A stretch of DNA of 64,000 nt from Piscicola geometra (Eukaryota > Annelida > Clitellata > Hirudinida > Piscicolidae): positions 16,057,695 through 16,121,694 of the forward strand of contig OX030956.1 in NCBI GenBank assembly GCA_943735955.1, read 5' to 3'. The stretch's first letter is position 1. Every line of letters starts with the position of its first letter. Position numbers and translations under genes: made by a program. This document shows, piece by piece, positions 14,651 through 27,840 of this stretch. The notes beneath the pieces were generated by a model. The model searched no databases and was not told where the DNA came from. It saw only the letters and a list, made by a program, of their open reading frames with translations.

Positions 14651-17600
14651 GCAATAGATGTAAATATGCAATATATGTAAATATGCAATATATGTAAATA
14701 TGCAATATATGTAAATATGCAATATATGTAAATATGCAATATATGTAAATATGCAATATATGTAAATATGCAATATATGTAAATATGCAATATATGTAAA
14801 TATGCAATATATGTAAATATGCACTATATGTAAATATGCAATATATGTAAATATGCAATATATGTAAATATGCTATATATGTAAATATGCAATATATGTA
14901 AATAGGCAATAAATGTAAATATGCACTATATGTAAATATGCAATATATGTAAATATGCAATATATGTAAATATGCAATATATGTAAATTTGCAAAATATG
15001 TAAATATGCAATATATGTAAATATGCAATATATGTAAATATGCAATATATGTAAATATGCAATATATGTAAATATGCAATATATGTAAATATGCAATATA
15101 TGTAAATATGCAATATATGTACATATGCAATTTATGTTAATATGCAGTATATGTGAATATGCAATATATGTAAATATGCAATATATGTAAATATGCAATA
15201 TATGTGAATATGCAATATATGTAAATATGCAATATATGTAAATATGCAATATATGTAAATATGCAATATATGTAAATATGCAATATATGTAAATATGCAA
15301 TATATGTAAATATGCAATATTTGTAAATATGCAATATATGTAAATATGCAATATATGTAATTATGCAATATATGTAAATATGCAATATATGTAAATATGC
15401 AATATATGTAAATATGCAATATATGTAAATATGCAATATATGTAAATATGCAATATATGTAAATATGCAATATATGTAAATATGCAATATATGCGAATAT
15501 GCAATATATGTAAATATGCAATATATGTAAATATGCAATATATGTAAATATACAATATACGTTAATATGCAATATATGTAAATATGCAATATATGTAAAT
15601 ATGCAATATTTGTAAATAGGCAATATATGTAAATATGCAATATATGTAAATATGCAATATATGTAAATATGCAATATATGTAAATATGCAATGTGTGTAA
15701 ATATGCAATATATGTAAATATGCAATATATGTAAATATGCAATATATGTAAATAGGCAATATATGTAAATATGCAATATATGTAAATATGCAATATATTT
15801 AAATATGAAATATATGTAAATATGCAATATATGTAAATCTGCAATATATGTAAATATGCAATATATGTAAATATACAATATATGTAAATATGCAATATAT
15901 GTAAATATACAATATATGTAAATATGCAATATATGTAAATATGCAATATATGTAAATATGCAATATAGGTAAATATGCAATATATGTAAATATGCAATAT
16001 ATGTAAATATGCAATATATGTAAATATGCAATATATGTAAATATGCAATATATGTAAATATACAATATATGTAAATATGCAATATATGTAAATATACAAT
16101 ATATGTAAATATGCAATATATGTAAATATGCAATATATGTAAATATGCAATATATGTAAATATGCAATATATGTAAATATGCAATATATGTAAATATGCA
16201 ATATATGTAAATATGCAATATATGTAAAAATGCAATATATGTAAATATGCAATATATGTAAATATGCAATATATGTAAATATGCAATATATGTAAATATG
16301 CAATATATGTAAATATGCAATATATGTAAATTTGCAATATATGTAAATATGCAATATATGTAAATTTGCAATATATGTAAATATGCAATAAAGGAAAATA
16401 TATAATATATGTAAATATGCAATATATGTAAATCTGCAATATATGTAAATATGCAATATATGTAAATATACAATATATGTAAATATGCAATATATGTAAA
16501 TATACAATTTATGTAAATATGCAATATATGTAAATATGCAATATATGTAAATATGCAATATATGTAAATATGCATTATATGTAAATATGCAATATATGTA
16601 AATATGCAATATATGTAAATATGCAATATATGTAAATATGCAATATATGTAAATATGCAATATACGTAAATATGCAATATATGTAAATATGCAATATATG
16701 TAAATATGCAATAGATGTAAATATGCAATATATGTAAATATGCAATATATGTAAATATGCAATAGATGTAAACATGCAATATATGTAAATATGCAATATA
16801 TGTAAATATGCAATAAATGTAAATATGCAATATATTTGAATATGCAATATATGTAAATATGCAATATACGTAAATATGCAATATATGTAAATATGCAATA
16901 TATGTAAATATGCAATATATGTAAATATGCAATATATGTAAATATGCAATATATGTAAATATGCAATATATGTAAATATGCAATATATGTAAATATGCAA
17001 TATATGTAAATATGCAATAATTGTGAATATGCAATATATGTAAATATGCAATATATGTAAATATGCAATATATGTAAATATGCAATATATGTAAATATGC
17101 AATATATGTAAATATGCAATAAATGTAAATATGCAATATATGTAAATATGCAATATATGTAAATATGCAAAATATGTAAATATGCAATATATGTGAATAT
17201 GCAATAGATGTAAATATGCAATATATGTAAATATGCAATATAGGTAAATATGCAATATATGTAAATATGCAATATATGTAAATATGCAATATATGTAAAT
17301 ATGCAATATATGTAAATATGCAATATATGTAAATATACAATATATGTAAATATGCAATATATGTAAATATACAATATATGTAAATATGCAATATATGTAA
17401 ATATGCAATATATGTAAATATGCAATATATGTAAATATGCAATATATGTAAATATGCAATATATGTAAATATGCAATATATGTAAATATGCAATATATGT
17501 AAAAATGCAATATATGTAAATATGCAATATATGTAAATATGCAATATATGTAAATATGCAATATATGTAAATATGCAATATATGTAAATATGCAATATAT

Positions 17601-20600
17601 GTAAATTTGCAATATATGTAAATATGCAATATATGTAAATTTGCAATATATGTAAATATGCAATAAAGGAAAATATATAATATATGTAAATATGCAATAT
17701 ATGTAAATCTGCAATATATGTAAATATGCAATATATGTAAATATACAATATATGTAAATATGCAATATATGTAAATATACAATTTATGTAAATATGCAAT
17801 ATATGTAAATATGCAATATATGTAAATATGCAATATATGTAAATATGCAATATATGTGAATATGCAATATATGTAAATATGCAATATATGTAAATATGCA
17901 ATATATTTGAATATGCAATATATGTAAATATGCAATATACGTAAATATGCAATATATGTAAATATGCAATATAGGTAAATATGCAATATATGTAAATATG
18001 CAATATATGTAAATATGCAATATATGTAAATATGCAATATATGTAAATATGCAATATATGTAAATATGCAATATATGTAAATATGCAATAATTGTGAATA
18101 TGCAATATATGTAAATATGCAATATATGTAAATATGCAATATATGTAAATATGCAATATATGTAAATATGCAATATATGTAAATATGCAATAATTGTAAA
18201 TATGCAATATATGTAAATATGCAATAATTGTAAATATGCAATAAATGTAAATATGCAATAAATGTAAATATGCAATAAATGTAAATATGCAATAAATGTA
18301 AATATGCAATAAATGTAAATATGCAATATATGTAAATATGCAATATATGTAAATATGCAAAATATGTAAATATGCAATATATGTGAATATGCAATAGATG
18401 TAAATATGCAATATATGTAAATATGCAATATATGTAAATATGCAATATATGTAAATATGCAATATATGTAAATATGCAATATATGTAAATATGCAATATA
18501 TGTAAATATGCAATATATGTAAATATGCAATATATGTAAATATGCAATATATGTAAATATGCACTATATGTAAATATGCAATATATGTAAATATGCAATA
18601 TATGTAAATATGCTATATATGTAAATATGCAATATATGTAAATAGGCAATAAATGTAAATATGCACTATATGTAAATATGCAATATATGTAAATATGCAA
18701 TATATGTAAATATGCAATATATGTAAATTTGCAAAATATGTAAATATGCAATATATGTAAATATGCAATATATGTAAATATGCAATATATGTAAATATGC
18801 AATATATGTAAATATGCAATATATGTAAATATGCAATATATGTAAATATGCAATATATGTACATATGCAATTTATGTTAATATGCAGTATATGTGAATAT
18901 GCAATATATGTAAATATGCAATATATGTAAATATGCAATATATGTGAATATGCAATATATGTAAATATGCAATATATGTAAATATGCAATATATGTAAAT
19001 ATGCAATATATGTAAATATGCAATATATGTAAATATGCAATATATGTAAATATGCAATATTTGTAAATATGCAATATATGTAAATATGCAATATATGTAA
19101 TTATGCAATATATGTAAATATGCAATATATGTAAATATGCAATATATGTAAATATGCAATATATGTAAATATGCAATATATGTAAATATGCAATATATGT
19201 AAATATGCAATATATGTAAATATGCAATATATGCGAATATGCAATATATGTAAATATGCAATATATGTAAATATGCAATATATGTAAATATACAATATAC
19301 GTTAATATGCAATATATGTAAATATGCAATATATGTAAATATGCAATATTTGTAAATAGGCAATATATGTAAATATGCAATATATGTAAATATGCAATAT
19401 ATGTAAATATGCAATATATGTGAATATGCAATGTGTGTAAATATGCAATATATGTAAATATGCAATATATGTAAATATGCAATATATGTAAATAGGCAAT
19501 ATATGTAAATATGCAATATATGTAAATATGCAATATATTTAAATATGAAATATATGTAAATATGCAATATATGTAAATCTGCAATATATGTAAATATGCA
19601 ATATATGTAAATATACAATATATGTAAATATGCAATATATGTAAATATACAATATATGTAAATATGCAATATATGTAAATATGCAATATATGTAAATATG
19701 CAATATAGGTAAATATGCAATATATGTAAATATGCAATATATGTAAATATGCAATATATGTAAATATGCAATATATGTAAATATGCAATATATGTAAATA
19801 TACAATATATGTAAATATGCAATATATGTAAATATACAATATATGTAAATATGCAATATATGTAAATATGCAATATATGTAAATATGCAATATATGTAAA
19901 TATGCAATATATGTAAATATGCAATATATGTAAATATGCAATATATGTAAATATGCAATATATGTAAAAATGCAATATATGTAAATATGCAATATATGTA
20001 AATATGCAATATATGTAAATATGCAATATATGTAAATATGCAATATATGTAAATATGCAATATATGTAAATTTGCAATATATGTAAATATGCAATATATG
20101 TAAATTTGCAATATATGTAAATATGCAATAAAGGAAAATATATAATATATGTAAATATGCAATATATGTAAATCTGCAATATATGTAAATATGCAATATA
20201 TGTAAATATACAATATATGTAAATATGCAATATATGTAAATATACAATTTATGTAAATATGCAATATATGTAAATATGCAATATATGTAAATATGCAATA
20301 TATGTAAATATGCATTATATGTAAATATGCAATATATGTAAATATGCAATATATGTAAATATGCAATATATGTAAATATGCAATATATGTAAATATGCAA
20401 TATACGTAAATATGCAATATATGTAAATATGCAATATATGTAAATATGCAATAGATGTAAATATGCAATATATGTAAATATGCAATATATGTACATATGC
20501 AATAGATGTAAACATGCAATATATGTAAATATGCAATATATGTAAATATGCAATAAATGTAAATATGCAATATATTTGAATATGCAATATATGTAAATAT

Positions 20601-21575
20601 GCAATATACGTAAATATGCAATATATGTAAATATGCAATATATGTAAATATGCAATATATGTAAATATGCAATATATGTAAATATGCAATATATGTAAAT
20701 ATGCAATATATGTAAATATGCAATATATGTAAATATGCAATATATGTAAATATGCAATAATTGTGAATATGCAATATATGTAAATATGCAATATATGTAA
20801 ATATGCAATATATGTAAATATGCAATATATGTAAATATGCAATATATGTAAATATGCAATAAATGTAAATATGCAATATATGTAAATATGCAATATATGT
20901 AAATATGCAAAATATGTAAATATGCAATATATGTGAATATGCAATAGATGTAAATATGCAATATATGTAAATATGCAATATAGGTAAATATGCAATATAT
21001 GTAAATATGCAATATATGTAAATATGCAATATATGTAAATATGCAATATATGTAAATATGCAATATATGTAAATATACAATATATGTAAATATGCAATAT
21101 ATGTAAATATACAATATATGTAAATATGCAATATATGTAAATATGCAATATATGTAAATATGCAATATATGTAAATATGCAATATATGTAAATATGCAAT
21201 ATATGTAAATATGCAATATATGTAAATATGCAATATATGTAAAAATGCAATATATGTAAATATGCAATATATGTAAATATGCAATATATGTAAATATGCA
21301 ATATATGTAAATATGCAATATATGTAAATATGCAATATATGTAAATTTGCAATATATGTAAATATGCAATATATGTAAATTTGCAATATATGTAAATATG
21401 CAATAAAGGAAAATATATAATATATGTAAATATGCAATAAATGTAAATCTGCAATATATGTAAATATGCAATATATGTAAATATACAATATATGTAAATA
21501 TGCAATATATGTAAATATACAATTTATGTAAATATGCAATATATGTAAATATGCAATATATGTAAATATGCAATA
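14651..21575. repeat. Large tandem duplication, 3,740-bp offset (220 monomers)
   Basis: Copies at about 14,651-17,835 and 18,391-21,575 match marker for marker: GCAATAGATG (14651, 18391), GCACTATATG (14821, 18561), GTACAT (15121, 18861), ATTTAAAT (15797, 19537), AATAAAGG (16387, 20127 and 17662, 21402), GTAAACATG (16768, 20508) and TACAATTTATG (near 17778, 21518). I noticed only three substitutions: GTAAAT/GTGAAT near 15682/19422, GTAAAT/GTACAT near 16753/20493 and ATATATG/ATAAATG near 17696/21436. This is a recent, nearly identical duplication in exact register. Confidence 0.93.
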
Positions 21576-22200
21576 TATGTAAATATGCATTATATGTAAA
21601 TATGCAATATATGTAAATATGCAATATATGTAAATATGCAATATATGTAAATATGCAATATATGTAAATATGCAATATACGTAAATATGCAATATATGTA
21701 AATATGCAATATATGTAAATATGCAATAGATGTAAATATGCAATATATGTAAATATGCAATATATGTAAATATGCAATAGATGTAAACATGCAATATATG
21801 TAAATATGCAATATATGTAAATATGCAATAAATGTAAATATGCAATATATTTGAATATGCAATATATGTAAATATGCAATATACGTAAATATGCAATATA
21901 TGTAAATATGCAATATATGTAAATATGCAATATATGTAAATATGCAATATATGTAAATATGCAATATATGTAAATATGCAATATATGTAAATATGCAATA
22001 TATGTAAATATGCAATATATGTAAATATGCAATAATTGTGAATATGCAATATATGTAAATATGCAATATATGTAAATATGCAATATATGTAAATATGCAA
22101 TATATGTAAATATGCAATATATGTAAATATGCAATATATGTAAATATGCAATATATGTAAATATGCAATATATGTAAATATGCAAAATATGTAAATATGC
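20100..22200. repeat. Nested duplication, 1,275-bp offset (75 monomers)
   Basis: Pairs are AATAAAGG (20127, 21402), GCATTATATG (20312, 21587), GTAAACATG (20508, 21783) and TTTGAATATG (near 20575, 21850). The AATAAAGG pair at 16387/17662 inside the left 3,740-bp copy has the same spacing, but the GCATTATATG partner is missing there. The right copy therefore looks more extensively duplicated. Confidence 0.82.
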
Positions 22201-22449
22201 AATATATGTGAATATGCAATAGATGTAAATATGCAATATATGTAAATATGCAATATATGTAAATATGCAATATATGTAAATATGCAATATATGTAAATAT
22301 GCAATATATGTAAATATGCAATATATGTAAATATGCAATATATGTAAATATGCAATATATATAAATATGCAATATATGTAAATATGCAATATATGTAAAT
22401 ATGCAATATATGTAAATATGCAATATATGTAAATATGCAATATATGTAA

Positions 22450-25400
22450 ATATGCAATATATGTAAATAGGCAATAAATGTAAATATGCAATATATGTAA
22501 ATATGCAATATATGTAAATATGCAATATATGTAAATATGCAATATATGTAAATTTGCAATATATGTAAATATGCAATATATGTAAATATGCAATATATGT
22601 AAATATGCAATATATGTAAACATGCAATATATGTAAATATGCAATATATGTAAATATGCAATATTTGTAAATATGCAATATATGTAAATATGCAATATAT
22701 GTACATATGCAATTTATGTTAATATGCAATATATGTAAATATGCAATATATGTAAATATGCAATATATGTAAATATGCAATATATGTAAATATGCAATAT
22801 ATGTAAATATGCAATATATGTAAATATGCAATATATGTAAATATGCAATATATGTAAATATGCAATATATGTAAATATGCAATATTTGTAAATATGCAAT
22901 ATATGTAAATATGCAATATATGTAAATATGCAATATATGTAAATATGCAATATATGTAAATATGCAATATATGTAAATATGCAATATATGTAAATATGCA
23001 ATATATGTAAATATGCAATATATGTAAATATGCAATATATGTAAATATGCAATATATGTGAATATGCAATATATGTAAATATGCAATATATGTAAATATG
23101 CAATATATGTAAATATGCAATATATGTAAATATGCAATATATGTAAATATGCAATGTGTGTAAATATGCAATATATGTAAATATGCAATATATGTAAAAA
23201 TGCAATATATGTAAATATGCAATATATGTAAATATGCAATATATGTAATTATGCAATATATTTGAATATGCAATACATGTAAATATGCAATATATGTAAA
23301 TCTGCAATATATGTAAATATGCAATATATGTAAATATGCAATATATGTAAATATGCAATATATGTAAATATGCAATATATGTAAATATGCAATATATGTA
23401 AATATGCAATATATGTAAATATGCAATAATTGTGAATATGCAATATATGTAAATATGCAATATATGTGAATATGCAATATATGTAAATATGCAATATATG
23501 TAAATATGCAATATATGTAAATATGCAATATATGTAAATATGCAATAATTGTGAATATGCAATATATGTAAATATGCAATATATGTAAATATGCAATATA
23601 TGTAAATATGCAATATATGTAAATATGCAATATATGTAAATATGCAATAAATGTAAATATGCAATATATGTAAATATGCAATATATGTAAATATGCAAAA
23701 TATGTAAATATGCAATATATGTGAATATGCAATAGATGTAAATATGCAATATATGTAAATATGCAATATATGTAAATATGCAATATATGTAAATATGCAA
23801 TATATGTAAATATGCAATATATGTAAATATGCAATATATGTAAATATGCAATATATGTAAATATGCAATATATGTAAATATGCAATATATGTAAATATGC
23901 AATATATGTAAATATGCAATATATGTAAATATGCAATATATGTAAATATGCAATATATGTAAATAGGCAATAAATGTAAATATGCAATATATGTAAATAT
24001 GCAATATATGTAAATATGCAATATATGTAAATATGCAATATATGTGAATTTGCAATATATGTAAATATGCAATATATGTAAATATGCAATATATGTAAAT
24101 ATGCAATATATGTAAATATGCAATATATGTAAATATGCAATATATGTAAATATGCAATATATGTAAATATGCAATATATGTAAATATGCAATATATGCAA
24201 ATATGCAATATATGTAAATATGCAATATATGTAAATATGCAATATATGTAAATATGCAATATATGTAAATAGGCAATAAATGAAAATATGCAATATATGT
24301 AAATATGCAATATATGTAAATATGCAATATATGTAAATATGCAATATATGTAAATTTGCAATATATGTAAATATGCAATATATGTAAATATGCAATATAT
24401 GTAAATATGCAATATATGTAAATATGCAATATATGTAAATATGCAATATATGTAAATATGCAATATTTGTAAATATGCAATATATGTAAATATGCAATAT
24501 ATGTACATATGCAATTTATGTTAATATGCAATATATGTAAATATGCAATATATGTAAATATGCAATATATGTAAATATGCAATATATGTAAATATGCAAT
24601 ATATGTAAATATGCAATATATGTAAATATGCAATATATGTAAATATGCAATATATGTAAATATGCAATATATGTAAATATGCAATATTTGTAAATATGCA
24701 ATATATGTAAATATGCAATATATGTAAATATGCAATATATGTAAATATGCAATATATGTAAATATGCAATATATGTAAATATGCAATATATGTAAATATG
24801 CAATATATGTAAATATGCAATATTTGTAAATATGCAATATATGTAAATATGCAATATATGTAAATATGCAATATATGTAAATATGCAATATATGTAAATA
24901 TGCAATATATGTAAATATGCAATATATGTAAATAGGCAATAAATGAAAATATGCAATATATGTAAATATGCAATATATGTAAATATGCAATATATGTAAA
25001 TATGCAATATATGTAAATTTGCAATATATGTAAATATGCAATATATGTAAATATGCAATATATGTAAATATGCAATATATGTAAATATGCAATATATGTA
25101 AATATGCAATATATGTAAATATGCAATATTTGTAAATATGCAATATATGTAAATATGCAATATATGTACATATGCAATTTATGTTAATATGCAATATATG
25201 TAAATATGCAATATATGTAAATATGCAATATATGTAAATATGCAATATATGTAAATATGCAATATATGTAAATATGCAATATATGTAAATATGCAATATA
25301 TGTAAATATGCAATATATGTAAATATGCAATATATGTAAATATGCAATATTTGTAAATATGCAATATATGTAAATATGCAATATATGTAAATATGCAATA

Positions 25401-27840
25401 TATGTAAATATGCAATATATGTAAATATGCAATATATGTAAATATGCAACATATGTAAATATGCAATATATGTAAATATGCAATATATGTAAATATGCAA
25501 TATATGTGAATATGCAATATATGTAAATATGCAATATATGTAAATATGCAATATATGTAAATATGCAATATATGTAAATATGCAATATATGTAAATATGC
25601 AATATATGTAAATATGCAATATATGTAAATATGCAATATATGTAAATATGCAATGTGTGTAAATATGCAATATATGTAAATATGCAATATATGTAAAAAT
25701 GCAATATATGTAAATATGCAATATATGTAAATATGCAATATATGTAATTATGCAATATATTTGAATATGCAATATATGTAAATATGCAATATATGTAAAT
25801 CTGCAATATATGTAAATATGCAATATATGTAAATATACAATATATGTAAATATGCAATATATGTAAATATACAATATATGTAAATATGCAATATATGTAA
25901 ATATGCAATATATGTAAATATGCAATATATGTAAATATGCAATATATGTAAATATGCAATATATGTAAATATGCAATATATGTAAATATGCAATATATGT
26001 AAATATGCAATATATGTAAATATGCAATATATGTAAATATGCAATATATGTAAATATGCAATATATGTAAATATGCAATATATGTAAATAGGCAATAAAT
26101 GTAAATATGCAATATATGTAAATATGCAATATATGTAAATATGCAATATACGTAAATATGCAATATATGTAAATTTGCAATATATGTAAATATGCAATAT
26201 ATGTAAATATGCAATATATGTAAATATGCAATATATGTAAATATGCAATATATGTAAATATGCAATATATGTAAATATGCAATATTTGTAAATATGCAAT
26301 ATATCTAAATATGCAATATATGTACATATGCAATTTATGTTAATATGCAATATATGTAAATATGCAATATATGTAAATATGCAATATATGTAAATATGCA
26401 ATATATGTAAATATGCAATATATGTAAATATGCAATATATGTAAATATGCAATATATGTAAATATGCAATATATGTAAATATGCAATATATGTAAATATG
26501 CAATATATGTAAATATGCAATATTTGTAAATATGCAATATATGTAAATATGCAATATATGTAAATATGCAATATATGTAAATATGCAATATATGTAAATA
26601 TGCAATATATGTAAATATGCAACATATGTAAATATGCAATATATGTAAATATGCAATATATGTAAATATGCAATATATGTGAATATGCAATATATGTAAA
26701 TATGCAATATATGTAAATATGCAATATATGTAAATATGCAATATATGTAAATATGCAATATATGTAAATATGCAATATATGTAAATATGCAATATATGTA
26801 AATATGCAATGTGTGTAAATATGCAATATATGTAAATATGCAATATATGTAAAAATGCAATATATGTAAATATGCAATATATGTAAATATGCAATATATG
26901 TAATTATGCAATATATTTGAATATGCAATATATGTAAATATGCAATATATGTAAATCTGCAATATATGTAAATATGCAATATATGTAAATATACAATATA
27001 TGTAAATATGCAATATATGTAAATATACAATATATGTAAATATGCAATATATGTAAATATGCAATATATGTAAATATGCAATACATGTAAATATGCAATA
27101 TATGTAAATATGCAATATATGTAAATATGCAATATATGTAAATATGCAATATATGTAAATATACAATATATGTAAATATGCAATATATGTAAATATGCAA
27201 TATATGTAAATATGCAATATATGTAAATATGCAATATATGTAAATATGCAATATATGTAAATATGCAATATATGTAAATATGCAATATATGTAAAAATGC
27301 AATATATGTAAATATGCAATATATGTAAATATGCAATATATGTAAATATGCAATATATGTAAATATGCAATATATGTAAATATGCAATCTATGTAAATAT
27401 GCAATATATGTAAATATGCAATATATGTAAATATGCAATAAAGGAAAATATATAATATATGTAAATATGCAATATATGTCAATCTGCAATATATGTAAAT
27501 ATGCAATATATGTAAATATACAATATATGTAAATATGCAATATATGTAAATATACAATATATGTAAATATGCAATATATGTAAATATGCAATATATGTAA
27601 ATATGCAATATATGTAAATACGCAATATATGTAAATATGCAATATATGTAAATATGCAATATATGTAAATATGCAATATGTGTAAATATGCAATATATGT
27701 AAATATGCAATATATGTAAATATGCAATATATGTAAATATGCAATATATGTGAATATGCAATATATGTAAATATGCAATATATGTAAATGTGCAATATAT
27801 GTAAATATACAATATATGTAAATATGCAATATATGTAAAT
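22450..27840. repeat. Array zone C, most uniform part
   Basis: This is the most homogeneous part of the window, with long runs of canonical units. The AATAAAGG marker is missing between 21402 and 27437 (6,035 bp, 355 monomers), its largest gap. The zone-A variant TTTAAATATGAAAT is gone (last at 19537), and a new pair, GTAATTATGC followed by ATTTGAATATGC, appears (near 23247, 25744, 26900). The GTACATATGCAATTTATG marker recurs with its ACAT at 22703, 24505, 25168 and 26324. No length variants and no gene were seen. Confidence 0.7.
24270..27050. repeat. Tandem duplications of 663 bp (39 monomers) and 1,156 bp (68 monomers)
   Basis: The GTACAT markers at 24505 and 25168, and the rare GCAATAAATGAAAAT unit (GG at 24272 and 24935), repeat at 663 bp. 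A second duplication at 1,156 bp links GTACAT (25168, 26324), GTAAAAATG (25693, 26849), GTAATTATG (25744, 26900) and AATCTGC (25801, 26957). The GCAACATATG unit (C at 25450 and 26623) and a GTGAAT unit (25506, 26679) are 1,173 bp apart, so one monomer was gained and later lost between them. The right copy diverges near 27.05 kb at a GCAATACATG unit. Confidence 0.82.

Larger units (their letters stand above)
9709..18335. repeat. Runs of five consecutive GCAATAAATG monomers, three clusters
   Basis: After a GCAATAATTG unit, five monomers in a row carry ATAAATG in place of ATATATG. Clusters begin near 9709, 14401 and 18226, at offsets of 276 x 17 and 225 x 17 bp. Elsewhere this change is mostly found singly. 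The run suggests a very local amplification of one mutated unit, followed by copying of the five-unit block. Confidence 0.82.
9100..22450. repeat. Array zone B
   Basis: Marked by variants rare or absent elsewhere: GCAATAGATG, GCAATAAATG in runs, GTAAACATG (9305, 13215, 13895, 16768, 20508, 21783), TTTGAATATG following a canonical unit, GCGAATATG (10631, 11974, near 15493 and 19233) and ATACGTAAAT. The AATAAAGG marker is at 11491, 12834, 16387, 17662, 20127 and 21402. All spacings are exact multiples of 17. The zone is largely built from nested tandem duplications of 1,343, 680, 3,740 and 1,275 bp. No gene is present. Confidence 0.75.
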
